Assembly: GCA_050945895.1 (NCBI GenBank)
Contig: JBMNTU010000052.1
Coordinates: 1 to 16,632, forward strand
From: JBMNTU01 sp050945895
GTDB lineage: Bacteria; Bacillota; Clostridia; Christensenellales; Christensenellaceae
Reading direction: 5' to 3'
DNA length: 16,632 nucleotides
Shown piece after piece: positions 1 through 6,118 of this stretch. Positions within the stretch are counted from its first letter, which is position 1; each line of letters opens with the position of its first letter. The translations under genes and the position numbers were made by a program. Under the pieces are notes generated by a model. The model was not told the DNA's origin. It saw only the letters and a list, made by a program, of their open reading frames with translations, and did not search any database.

Positions 1-38
1 ACAATTATCTGCTCTGTTGTGTATTTTTTCCTTGCCAT
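1..38 (-). CDS. IS3-family transposase OrfA, N-terminal fragment (runs off the edge)
   Basis: Only 12 complete codons are visible, reading MARKKYTTEQII. This is the hallmark beginning of the IS3-family OrfA helix-turn-helix protein, which typically starts like MKRKRYTTEQII. OrfA binds the element ends, and in IS3 elements it is fused to the DDE catalytic OrfB by programmed -1 frameshifting. The start is ATG at 38-36, with AAGGAG seven bases upstream. An in-frame ATG two codons earlier lies too close to that site. The gene is cut by the window edge, so its integrity cannot be judged. Confidence 0.7.
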   Translation of the reverse strand, partial: MARKKYTTEQII

Positions 39-95
39 CTCCATTCTCCTTCTTCGTTAGTTTATCATCACTCCACTAACTTTGGAACTGGTTCA
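1..95 (-). mobile_element. End of an IS3-family insertion sequence (partial)
   Basis: On the minus strand the sequence from 95 downward begins TGAACCAGTTCCAAAG and continues with a GTGGA segment. This resembles the terminal inverted repeats of many IS3-family elements, which start TGAAC or TGTAC. About 57 bases further in is the start of a transposase OrfA. The element lies about 20 bp beyond the proB stop codon, where proA often follows proB. The far end and the target duplication are outside the window, so the exact boundary is inferred. Confidence 0.6.
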
Positions 96-115
96 AGGAT
101 TGGGGGGCACGCCAA

Positions 116-922
116 TCACGCCATTCTCCTGCAACCGCTGAACAAGGTTCCAACCCTCGCACCCCTTATAATTTGATACAGTGCATCCGGGCTTTTCCCG
201 TTTGTTATAATGGTGTCTATTCCTTGCGCGGTAGCGAGCTGCGCCGCCTGTAGTTTTGTTTTCATTCCGCCGGTACCGCGCCGGGAACCCGCGCCGCCGG
301 CAAGCACTTTTATACTGTCGTCGATGCAATCGATGGTGCTTATCAATTTTGCGTTTGGGTGTAAGCGGGGGTCACTATCATAAAATCCGTCGATGTCGGA
401 AAAAATAACCAGCCTAGAGGCTTTGCACAATACGGCTACTACAGCCGACAGCATGTCGTTGTCGCCAAACAGCCGTTCCTCCGATTCGATTTCGGTATAG
501 CTGACAGAATCGTTTTCATTGACAATGGGGATGATCCCCATTTCAAGCAATGCTTCAAAGGTATTTGTCAGGTTTTCTTTCTTTTCCTCCTGTTCAATAT
601 CCTCTGCGTTGAGCAGGATTTGAGCGATTGCTTTGTCGTAGTCGCTAAAGAATTTATCGTACAAAAACATGATGCTGCATTGCCCAACCGCTGCCGCGGC
701 TTGCTTTAGCCGCATGCTGGCGGGGCGCTTTTTCATTTGCAGCTTGTTTGCGCCAACGGCAATCGCGCCCGAGGACACCAAAATTACCTCGTGGCCCATG
801 TTCTGGATATCGGAAAGCACACAGGCCAAACGGTCGAAGGCGCGCAGGTCATTTTGCCCAATTTCATTGGTGAGGGTGGAGGTTCCAACCTTCACCACAA
901 TTCTGTTTTGATACAGGCTCAC
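116..922 (-). CDS. proB: Glutamate 5-kinase (kinase-only form)
   Basis: Phosphorylates L-glutamate to gamma-glutamyl phosphate, the first step of proline synthesis, in the cytoplasm. The 268-residue protein is one amino-acid-kinase domain. Visible motifs are VVKVGTSTLT (9-18), SSGAIAVG (50-57), NEND (135-138), FGDNDMLSA (152-160) and GTGGMKTK (216-223). The C-terminal PUA domain of the ~365-residue form is absent, as in kinase-only ProBs that end near a V-G-T-L-F segment (here 257-261), so I do not read this as truncation. The start is GTG at 922-920. The only nearby ATG is out of frame, and an in-frame TAG, the stop of the upstream gene, fixes the boundary. The gap to that gene is 12 bases and contains a GGGGG site, so the two are co-transcribed and probably translationally coupled. 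proA is not downstream within the window; an IS3-type end begins about 20 bp past the stop. Confidence 0.93.
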   Translation of the reverse strand: MSLYQNRIVVKVGTSTLTNEIGQNDLRAFDRLACVLSDIQNMGHEVILVSSGAIAVGANKLQMKKRPASMRLKQAAAAVGQCSIMFLYDKFFSDYDKAIAQILLNAEDIEQEEKKENLTNTFEALLEMGIIPIVNENDSVSYTEIESEERLFGDNDMLSAVVAVLCKASRLVIFSDIDGFYDSDPRLHPNAKLISTIDCIDDSIKVLAGGAGSRRGTGGMKTKLQAAQLATAQGIDTIITNGKSPDALYQIIRGARVGTLFSGCRRMA

Positions 923-934
923 TGCTTCATCCCC

Positions 935-1474
935 CTAAACGGCAACAATGACCGGATTGCGCCCGGCATACGGCAAAAAATCGTTGAGGATGCGGGCGGT
1001 CTCAATCTTCATATAGCCGGTTGTGGTCCCGTCGCTGCACCCATACCACTGCTCGGAAGAAATATCTTTATCGAGTATAATTTGAACATCCTTGGCTGTA
1101 TCCAGCAATGCGCTGAAAACAGTAGCCGCCCCAATCTTCGTTCCCAGCATCTGTTCCATATGCTCGGCGGGTGCAAAGGACAGCCGGGAAACGCCCATTG
1201 CAGAGCTGAATTCTTTTGAACGAAAGGGTTTATCTCCGCCCGTAATAAACAAATAGAACTTGGTTTGCTTGCGGTCGCACAAAAACAGCGTTTTTACCAT
1301 CTTCATACCCAGCCGGTCATTGACCGAAATGCAATCCTCCATTGTAATCACTTCGTCGGTATCTACGCGCTCGAACGGGATTTGCAGTTTCGCAAGAGCC
1401 TTGTATGTAAGCTCCTGCAAGTGTGTTTTGTATTCTGCCGGTGCGGTCGTTTGAACTTCGCTGACATATAGCAT
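935..1474 (-). CDS. YbaK/ProX-type aminoacyl-tRNA deacylase (prolyl-tRNA editing family)
   Basis: 179-residue protein of the YbaK/ProX (PrdX) family. These stand-alone editing domains hydrolyse mischarged tRNA, typically Ala-tRNA(Pro) or Cys-tRNA(Pro). Family features visible are the K-T-L-F-L strand at 61-65, whose Lys is the conserved functional lysine; the M-G-V-S-R-L-S-F segment at 93-100; G-T-K-I-G-A-A-T-V-F at 111-120; and a final G-C-S-D-G-T-T-T-G-Y region at 145-154. I chose ATG at 1474-1472, because AGAGAGG lies 9-10 bases upstream; the open frame extends further but that part does not resemble the family. It is the first gene of a two-gene unit with proB, which fits a shared proline theme. 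It is transcribed divergently from a LysR gene. The exact substrate cannot be told from sequence. Confidence 0.85.
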   Translation of the reverse strand: MLYVSEVQTTAPAEYKTHLQELTYKALAKLQIPFERVDTDEVITMEDCISVNDRLGMKMVKTLFLCDRKQTKFYLFITGGDKPFRSKEFSSAMGVSRLSFAPAEHMEQMLGTKIGAATVFSALLDTAKDVQIILDKDISSEQWYGCSDGTTTGYMKIETARILNDFLPYAGRNPVIVAV

Positions 1475-1513
1475 AACGTTTATCCTCTCTTGTATTTGTG
1501 TTAAAAATAGCGT

Positions 1514-1541
1514 ATCATAAAAACATACATTACAAAAGCAA
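1514..1541 (-). promoter_or_regulatory. Candidate sigma-A promoter of the deacylase-proB unit
   Basis: On the minus strand, TTGCTT (1541-1536) and TATGAT (1519-1514) are separated by 16 bp, about 40 bp upstream of the start codon. The region lies between the divergent LysR gene and its likely target, the usual place for LysR regulation. No clean T-N11-A box could be fixed by eye. Confidence 0.4.
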
Positions 1542-1592
1542 ATGTTTTTCATGAGTAGAATCACAATATCAGATGCTAGGATGCTGCATACG

Positions 1593-2468
1593 ATGGACAT
1601 GAACATTCAGAAATATATGGCCTTTGTCAAAACTGTGGAATACGGTAGCTTTACCAAAGCGGCAGAAGCGCTCAACTATTCTCAGTCAGGCATCAGCCGC
1701 ATGATAAACGACTTGGAAAAGGAGTGGAAGGTTTTACTCTTGGAGCGAAGCCGGACAGGGGTGAAGCTGACCTCCGATGGCCTGTCCTTGCTGCCTTATG
1801 CAAAATCGGTGTGCGGTGAATACGAAAAGCTGCAAATGCAGGTGGACGAACTCAACGGCCTGCAATCGGGGCTCATTTGCATCGGCACTTTTTCCAGCGT
1901 GGCGACACACTGGCTGCCAAAAATAATCAGCGAATTTCAAAAAAGCTACCCCAATATCGATTACGAACTGCTGCTGGGTGATTATGCGGAAATTGAACGC
2001 TGGATATTGGAAGGGCGGGTGGATTGCGGTTTTCTGCGGCTGCCTGCGCACGCAGATTTGGATACCATCTTTTTGGAGCAGGACAAGCTGCTGGTTGTAT
2101 TGCCGGAGAGCCATCCATATGCCGATTGCGGGCGGTTCCCCGTGCGTGCATTGAATGATTTTCCTTTTATGTTGCTGGAAAAGGGTGCAAAAGCGGATGT
2201 TTCGCTGGCGCTTGAACAATGGGATATAAAGCCAAATGTTCGCTTTACCACATGGGACGACTATGCAATTATGTCGATGGTGGAAAGCGGGCTGGGCATC
2301 AGCATTTTGCCCGAGCTGATTCTGCGGCGCACCCCCTACCAAATTGTAGCAAAGGAATTGGAAGTACCTGCCTATCGCAAAATCTGTTTGGCGATGCGTG
2401 ACAAAAAAACAGTATCGTTGGCAGTTCGGCGCTTTATTGAGCACCTGCCGCATAGAACCGGCCGGTAG
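1593..2468 (+). CDS. LysR-family transcriptional regulator
   Basis: About 291 residues with the classic LysR layout. The N-terminal winged helix-turn-helix includes the A-F-V-K-T-V-E-Y-G-S-F-T-K-A-A-E-A-L-N-Y run followed by S-Q-S-G-I-S-R-M-I-N-D-L-E. A periplasmic-binding-protein-like effector domain follows, with the family-typical G-L-I-C-I-G-T-F-S-S, V-D-C-G-F-L and M-V-E-S-G-L-G-I-S-I-L-P-E segments. The open frame begins at 1542, but family members start with a few residues before the first helix, so ATG 1593 (M-D-M-N-I-Q-K-Y) or ATG 1599 is preferred; no strong ribosome site decides between them. It is divergent from the deacylase-proB unit, the most likely target by context. The effector is unknown. 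Confidence 0.9.
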   Translation: MDMNIQKYMAFVKTVEYGSFTKAAEALNYSQSGISRMINDLEKEWKVLLLERSRTGVKLTSDGLSLLPYAKSVCGEYEKLQMQVDELNGLQSGLICIGTFSSVATHWLPKIISEFQKSYPNIDYELLLGDYAEIERWILEGRVDCGFLRLPAHADLDTIFLEQDKLLVVLPESHPYADCGRFPVRALNDFPFMLLEKGAKADVSLALEQWDIKPNVRFTTWDDYAIMSMVESGLGISILPELILRRTPYQIVAKELEVPAYRKICLAMRDKKTVSLAVRRFIEHLPHRTGR

Positions 2469-2557
2469 GCCCGCGCGGCCGAATCGGGCGTCTGGAAAAT
2501 ACTATCGTGCGATTGGCTAATGGCCTTTTAATTAATATGCGGGGAGGAGCAGTCGTG

Positions 2558-3034
2558 ATGAACGCATTTTTGGATTGGGCAAGAAGGAAACGCTGGCAGG
2601 TAGAACTGCCGGAAGAGGAGCGCGAAATGCCAAAAGAGGCTTTTTGCCGATACGGGAAATTGCCCCCGGATTATGAAAAGTTTCTAAGGCACATCAATGT
2701 ACTTGCAAACGAGGCGGATACAAGCTGGTTTTTGAGCATAGACGATTTTGTGAACAACGCAAAAGACGCGGTTTGGAGCGCGCGCTCTTTTGAGGAAATT
2801 AGCCTGGAGGCGGCGAGTGGAGATAACGATTTAGAAACTGCCGTTGCGCAGTTTTGGGACGCGCACATACCCATTGTTTTTTGCTTGGCAAACGGATATG
2901 AATACTATGCCATTCGCTTGGCAGACGGAGCTGTGGTAAACGGCATAGAGCCAGAATTTGAAGAGGTCTCGGTTGTCTCATCATCGTTTGAAGACTTTTT
3001 GGCAAAGACAATAGCCGGGAAGATTGTGCTTTAG
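2558..3034 (+). CDS. SUKH (SMI1/KNR4) superfamily protein
   Basis: 158 residues. Family-typical elements are L-P-P-D-Y-E-K-F-L-R-H-I-N (35-47), a D-T-S-W-F-L-S-I-D-D-F strand-helix junction, and the C-terminal half with I-P-I-V-F-C-L-A-N-G, Y-E-Y-Y-A-I and the final S-F-E-D-F-L helix. In bacteria many SUKH proteins are immunity proteins of polymorphic toxin systems; others have unknown roles, so immunity is an inference. The ATG at 2558 is preceded by GGGGAGGAG with about eight bases spacing, which rules out the upstream ATG at 2507. No toxin gene is visible beside it. The next gene is the broken leader-peptide gene 143 bp downstream. Confidence 0.75.
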   Translation: MNAFLDWARRKRWQVELPEEEREMPKEAFCRYGKLPPDYEKFLRHINVLANEADTSWFLSIDDFVNNAKDAVWSARSFEEISLEAASGDNDLETAVAQFWDAHIPIVFCLANGYEYYAIRLADGAVVNGIEPEFEEVSVVSSSFEDFLAKTIAGKIVL

Positions 3035-3177
3035 CAATGGCGGCAATAGCAAATGCGTGTTGACGCTGTGCCGGAATAAGGATGAACTGGCGTGGCAGAA
3101 AGGCCTTCGTTTTTTTTAAGATATATTCTATTCCTTGCCGTAAAGTAGAGCAACAAACACATAAAGGAGATATAACC

Positions 3178-3372
3178 ATGAAAGACGATAAAATGACTAA
3201 AACCAATTTGAGCGGCGGATAGCTCAATGAAGCGAATGGAGGAGCATGGTTGCCGTTTCCGCCTCAGTGCAATTTCTTTGCATGCAAGGACTGCGGCCGC
3301 ACCGTTCGGATGGGGGATGTCCCTCGATTGATTTGCCCCAACTGTGGTTCAAGCAATCTTAAGTTTTTTTGA
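3178..3372 (+). pseudogene. Double-glycine-leader zinc-ribbon microprotein interrupted by an amber codon
   Basis: AAAGGAGATATAACC precedes the ATG at 3178, one of the best ribosome sites in the window. The frame reads M-K-D-D-K-M-T-K-T-N-L-S-G-G, then TAG (3220-3222), then L-N-E-A-N-G-G-A-W, and stays open to TGA at 3370-3372. Replacing the TAG by Glu gives L-S-x-x-E-L-x-x-x-x-G-G, the double-glycine leader consensus of exported bacteriocin-like peptides; GAG to TAG is one base change. The 40-residue remainder has Cys31 and two CxxC pairs (36/39 and 53/56), the second in the context C-P-N-C-G-S, a zinc-ribbon pattern. Either the gene is broken by a nonsense mutation or the codon is read through. 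No C39-peptidase exporter is in the window. The leader match and zinc ribbon are directly visible; export and function are inferred. Confidence 0.6.
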
Positions 3373-3414
3373 TTCTCTTACCCTTTTTCCCTTCTTTTTA
3401 CCCGTACCAATGCC

Positions 3415-3435
3415 ATTGCGGGAGGTGCCCGCAAT
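3415..3435. repeat. Perfect 8-bp inverted repeat (hairpin)
   Basis: ATTGCGGG (3415-3422) and CCCGCAAT (3428-3435) flank a five-base loop. There is no T-tract on either strand, so it is not a standard intrinsic terminator. It sits 40 bp after the end of the broken peptide gene. The rest of 3373-3595 holds no convincing gene. Confidence 0.5.
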
Positions 3436-3595
3436 AAAACGTTTTCGTGTAGCGGCCAACCGGTTAACATACAAAACTATCCCTGCTTCCGCTTTTATTC
3501 TTTTGCTGCCTTACCCTGCTCGCTTTGTAGCGGATCGATCATTGTGAGCATCTTTCACATTAAGCATAGTGCCGGAATTCTGTTTGATAAAGCAT

Positions 3596-3629
3596 AAAAA
3601 ACAGAAGCCGGTTTCGCATCCGGCTTCTG
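3596..3629 (-). terminator. Rho-independent terminator of the ECF/RsgI-like operon
   Basis: Perfect 10-bp stem CAGAAGCCGG (3602-3611) with CCGGCTTCTG (3620-3629) and an eight-base loop. Read on the minus strand it is followed by TTTTTT (3601-3596) and preceded by a run of A. It lies about 100 bp beyond the stop codon of the anti-sigma gene. Confidence 0.88.
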
Positions 3630-3728
3630 AAAAAATCTGTTCAATATTTTATTTTTACCTGCATACCAAATACAAAACGCTGCCATTTAGATGCCTTTGG
3701 CTGGGATTCGTCTTTTTGTTTTGCAGAC

Positions 3729-4607
3729 TCAATGCTGGCCGTTGCCATGATGGCCATTGCCGCTATTGTTGCCAGGGCCGCCGTTTCCGTGGTTTCCATT
3801 GCCGTTGCCTGGGTTGTTGCTTCCGTCTCCTTGCCCATGCACATCATTTCCACTGTTGGCGCCGCCTCCTTGCTGCCCCTGACCATTTGCGTTGTTTGGG
3901 CCGGAGCCGGTGCTATCTGAATTTTGTAGTAGATCTCCGGTTTGGTGATGTTGTATTTCCTGCCGGATATCTCGCATGCTATGGTGAGCATATTCGTCCA
4001 CCGTAACGGCAGAATCGTATTCCTGCAATTCTTGTATTGCCATATATTTCCCAGGGGATATTCCATATTGGCGGGCGTCTGTCCAATCCTGATCATTTGC
4101 GGCATAGCAGGCCGTATGCTGTTGTCCGACAACACTGTTGGCATACAATAGGGATGCCTGCATCAATTTTTCCTGCTGCGCTGTATTGTCGCTTTGCACG
4201 GCAAACACCACATCAGAACCATCTGACATATACCCCAATTCCTGTTGCATTGCAACAATGGATTGCAACGCTTTTGTATAGGTTTCGTTTTTCAGATTAA
4301 GCCCAGATAGTACATACTCGGCATCCTTGTTCTTTGGGATTGCTGCAAGTACCCGGTCAAAACAATTGAGCGAAAGCTCTATGCTGGGGTTTACATCCAT
4401 GCTGACGGATGCGGTGGGGGTGGTAAGCAGCGCTGTTCCCGTTGCAAGCAGCACAAAAGCGCATACAGCGCCCGCCGCAAGGCCCAGAACACGTCCAAGC
4501 GAGCGGGGCTTTTTTCGTGCAGCGCTTCGGGTCACAACTTGCAATGTGCTCTGTATCAACTCGTCCTCCGCTTTGATCTCAGAAAACGCTTCTTTTATTC
4601 TATTCAC
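3729..4607 (-). CDS. RsgI-like membrane anti-sigma factor with disordered Gly/Asn/His tail
   Basis: 292 residues from GTG 4607. A cytosolic N-terminus of about 37 residues should bind the sigma factor. One membrane helix spans about 38-62. Next comes the RsgI-family extracytoplasmic segment V-S-M-D-V-N-P-S-I-E-L-S-L-N (68-81) and a later Y-G-I-S-P-G-K-Y-M (181-189). Residues 232-292 are a low-complexity tail of Gly, Asn, Ser, His and Gln. In characterised RsgI proteins the Asn-Pro of this motif is an autoproteolysis site, and disordered tails can serve as wall sensors; that role here is inferred. The GTG at 4607 is preferred over GTG 4616, because GGAGG then sits eight bases upstream. It overlaps the sigma gene's stop as GTGAATAG, so the two are translationally coupled. 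A strong terminator follows. Confidence 0.85.
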   Translation of the reverse strand: MNRIKEAFSEIKAEDELIQSTLQVVTRSAARKKPRSLGRVLGLAAGAVCAFVLLATGTALLTTPTASVSMDVNPSIELSLNCFDRVLAAIPKNKDAEYVLSGLNLKNETYTKALQSIVAMQQELGYMSDGSDVVFAVQSDNTAQQEKLMQASLLYANSVVGQQHTACYAANDQDWTDARQYGISPGKYMAIQELQEYDSAVTVDEYAHHSMRDIRQEIQHHQTGDLLQNSDSTGSGPNNANGQGQQGGGANSGNDVHGQGDGSNNPGNGNGNHGNGGPGNNSGNGHHGNGQH

Positions 4608-5079
4608 CCAGCTCACCTCCCAGCCTGTTTTTTAGTTCTGCCCGTGCGCGCGTTAGCCACGTATATACCGTATTTGGGTTCCGCCTGATGATTTTGCCAA
4701 TTTCCGGAGCGGTATAGCCTTCGTAATAATGCAGGTAAATAACGGTTCGGTAGTTTTGGGGAAGCGCCAATACCGATTCCAGTATATCCCGCTTACCGCC
4801 ATCCGTACCCGCCGGCAGGTGATACAGTTCGTCGATGGATGTGTTTTTTCTGGCGGCGCTTTTCAGCACATCTTTGCAACGGTTGATGCAAACACGGATA
4901 AGCCACGACCGGACATGCTTTTCATTCTCGAATACTTTTTTGCATTCCGCGTATTTCAGAAAAACATCCTGGAACACGTCTTCGGAATCGGCATAGTTTT
5001 TTAGGTACACAAAACAGATCCTGCGAATGCTGTCAGAATGGCTTTGTATCGTATTCACAATATCTGCTTCGCCGCGCAT
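4600..5079 (-). CDS. ECF-type RNA polymerase sigma factor
   Basis: 159 residues with the two conserved regions of sigma-70-family ECF factors. Region 2 spans about 10-75, with D-S-E-D-V-F-Q-D-V-F-L-K (31-42) and the R-S-W-L-I-R-V (57-63) helix. Region 4 spans about 98-152, with L-P-Q-N-Y-R-T-V-I-Y-L and the Y-T-A-P-E-I-G-K-I helix-turn-helix. It directs RNA polymerase to a dedicated promoter set once freed from its anti-sigma factor. The start is ATG 5079, with AAAGGA five to six bases upstream. It lies 13 bases after the stop of the Cys-rich secreted protein gene and overlaps the anti-sigma gene by eight bases. It probably activates its own operon. Confidence 0.92.
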   Translation of the reverse strand: MRGEADIVNTIQSHSDSIRRICFVYLKNYADSEDVFQDVFLKYAECKKVFENEKHVRSWLIRVCINRCKDVLKSAARKNTSIDELYHLPAGTDGGKRDILESVLALPQNYRTVIYLHYYEGYTAPEIGKIIRRNPNTVYTWLTRARAELKNRLGGELGE

Positions 5080-5092
5080 AAGAATCCTTTAC

Positions 5093-5524
5093 TTAGTGAT
5101 GGCGGCCTCTACCGTGATGGCCGCCTCTGTGGCCGTTGTTTCCAGAACCGCTGCTGCTTCCTGTACTTCTGCTATTGCCTGCTGGGCTGCCGTTGTTGTC
5201 CTGTGACCGTTCGCCATTAAAGGGGCAATTGGCGTTTGTGCAGGTTCCTCCTGCAAGCCTAGGGCAGTCTTCGTTAGGGCAGTTTTGGTAATACTGGCAG
5301 CCTTCGTTGATGCAGGCGCCCGCTTCACCTGTTATTCTTGGACAGTGGGGGTAGGTGCACTGCGTTTGCTGCGGAATGGTTGATTGTGTACCGGAGCCCC
5401 GGCTGCTACCATGCGACCCGCCGTGCCTGCCGCCTTTGTGCGGAGCGGCGAAGGCCGTTCCTGCCGAAAGGACAATACACAATACTACTGCGATACAAAC
5501 TAAAACTTTGGTCTTACTTCTCAT
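5093..5524 (-). CDS. Secreted protein with four Cx4C modules and His/Gly-rich tail
   Basis: 143 residues, family not recognised. There is a clear signal peptide: Lys-rich start, hydrophobic stretch about 7-20, and likely cleavage after A-F-A near residue 26-27. After a Gly/His/Ser linker come four C-x4-C pairs at Cys 56/61, 71/76, 82/87 and 95/100, three of the last cysteines followed by Pro. The pattern suggests a repeated disulfide knuckle or metal-binding unit. The tail (about 115-143) is Ser/Gly then His/Arg/Gly-rich. ATG 5524 is chosen because GGAGG lies nine bases upstream; the longer frame to 5554 lacks the signal-peptide logic. As first gene of the ECF operon it may be the sensor or effector, an inference. 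Its His/Gly tail mirrors that of the anti-sigma factor. Confidence 0.8.
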   Translation of the reverse strand: MRSKTKVLVCIAVVLCIVLSAGTAFAAPHKGGRHGGSHGSSRGSGTQSTIPQQTQCTYPHCPRITGEAGACINEGCQYYQNCPNEDCPRLAGGTCTNANCPFNGERSQDNNGSPAGNSRSTGSSSGSGNNGHRGGHHGRGRHH

Positions 5525-5558
5525 TTTATCACACCTCCGTGATTTTGGTTTCACTATA

Positions 5559-5587
5559 CATACGATTCAGAAACGGCAATCCATTCA
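5559..5587 (-). promoter_or_regulatory. Candidate ECF-type promoter of the Cys-protein/sigma/anti-sigma operon
   Basis: On the minus strand TGAATG (5587-5582) and CGTATG (5564-5559) are 17 bp apart. They resemble the TGAAAC / CGTMTA elements of Firmicute ECF promoters (four matches of six in the upstream box). The candidate lies about 35 bp upstream of the first start codon. The match is weak, and it is listed because ECF operons are usually autoregulated. Confidence 0.25.
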
Positions 5588-5704
5588 TTTTTTAGCAGCA
5601 TAAAATATTGTGCTCACAAACAGCGCTCCAGATTTGCAATAACCGTTTTTCAATTTGAGATTTTCGCCTTTGATATGGATAAAAAAGCAGTGCGGATATT
5701 GCTC

Positions 5705-5731
5705 TTGACAAGCCTGCTATTCTGTTATACT
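5705..5731 (+). promoter_or_regulatory. Promoter of the PadR/ABC cassette
   Basis: Consensus TTGACA (5705-5710) and TATACT (5726-5731) with an extended TGT just before it (5723-5725). The spacing is 15 bp, short, and compensated by the extended -10. It lies about 45 bp upstream of the PadR start. Confidence 0.6.
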
Positions 5732-5752
5732 ATATACTGGTAATATGTAGTA
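5728..5752. promoter_or_regulatory. Candidate PadR operator (25-bp dyad)
   Basis: The dyad TACTATATA...TATGTAGTA is centred at 5740, with eight of ten outer positions in each half-site symmetric. It overlaps the -10 box and the expected transcription start of the cassette. PadR proteins bind AT-rich dyads of this size and often repress their own operon. Binding is inferred from position and symmetry. Confidence 0.45.
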
Positions 5753-5776
5753 CTGCATACCTGCCGCACATAATAG

Positions 5777-6118
5777 ATGGAGGTGGTTGTTCTGGAAAAC
5801 CTGACAGAAATGCTAAAGGGCATATTGGAAGGCTGCGTGCTGGAGATAATAAGCCGTGAGCAAACCTATGGCTACGAAATCACACGCAGGCTGAACGCCC
5901 TCGGTTTTACAGATGTTGTGGAAGGAACGGTTTATACGATTTTGGTGCGGTTTGAAAAGAACAAGCTGGTTGAGGTGACAAAAAAGCCGTCCGACATAGG
6001 GCCGCCCCGCAAGTTTTATGCCCTCAACGCTGCCGGACGCAGGGAGTTGCGCTTGTTTTGGAAAAAATGGGGCTTTGTGAGCGCGAAAATCAATGAGCTG
6101 AAAGGGGAGCGGCAATGA
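5777..6118 (+). CDS. PadR-family transcriptional regulator
   Basis: About 108-113 residues of winged-helix DNA-binding protein. The family core is visible: L-K-G-I-L-E-G-C-V-L-E-I-I, Y-G-Y-E-I-T-R-R-L, V-E-G-T-V-Y-T-I-L-V-R-F-E-K and G-P-P-R-K-F-Y-A-L-N-A-A-G. The ATG at 5777 has no ribosome site. The strong GGAGG (5779-5783) sits eight bases before an in-frame CTG at 5792, and translation from there gives M-E-N-L-T-E-M-L-K-G, the usual start of this subfamily, so a CTG start is likely. It is the first gene of the exporter cassette and overlaps the next gene as ATGA. It probably represses the cassette through the dyad at 5728-5752; the inducer is unknown. Confidence 0.92.
   Translation: MEVVVLENLTEMLKGILEGCVLEIISREQTYGYEITRRLNALGFTDVVEGTVYTILVRFEKNKLVEVTKKPSDIGPPRKFYALNAAGRRELRLFWKKWGFVSAKINELKGERQ

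Noticed and set aside
98..117. GATTGG/CCAATC hairpin at the end of proB as a terminator
   Set aside because: Overlaps the stop codon and has no T-tract; too weak to call.
1734..2453. 239-residue minus-strand frame opposite LysR
   Set aside because: Antisense shadow of a clear LysR gene, Gln/His-rich composition typical of shadows.
3101..3118. T8 run after GGCCTTCG as a terminator of the SUKH gene
   Set aside because: No convincing stem precedes the T-run; only a three-pair hairpin could be drawn.
3344..3547. 67-residue plus-strand frame
   Set aside because: Overlaps the end of the peptide gene, has no ribosome site and low-complexity hydrophobic composition; not a plausible protein.
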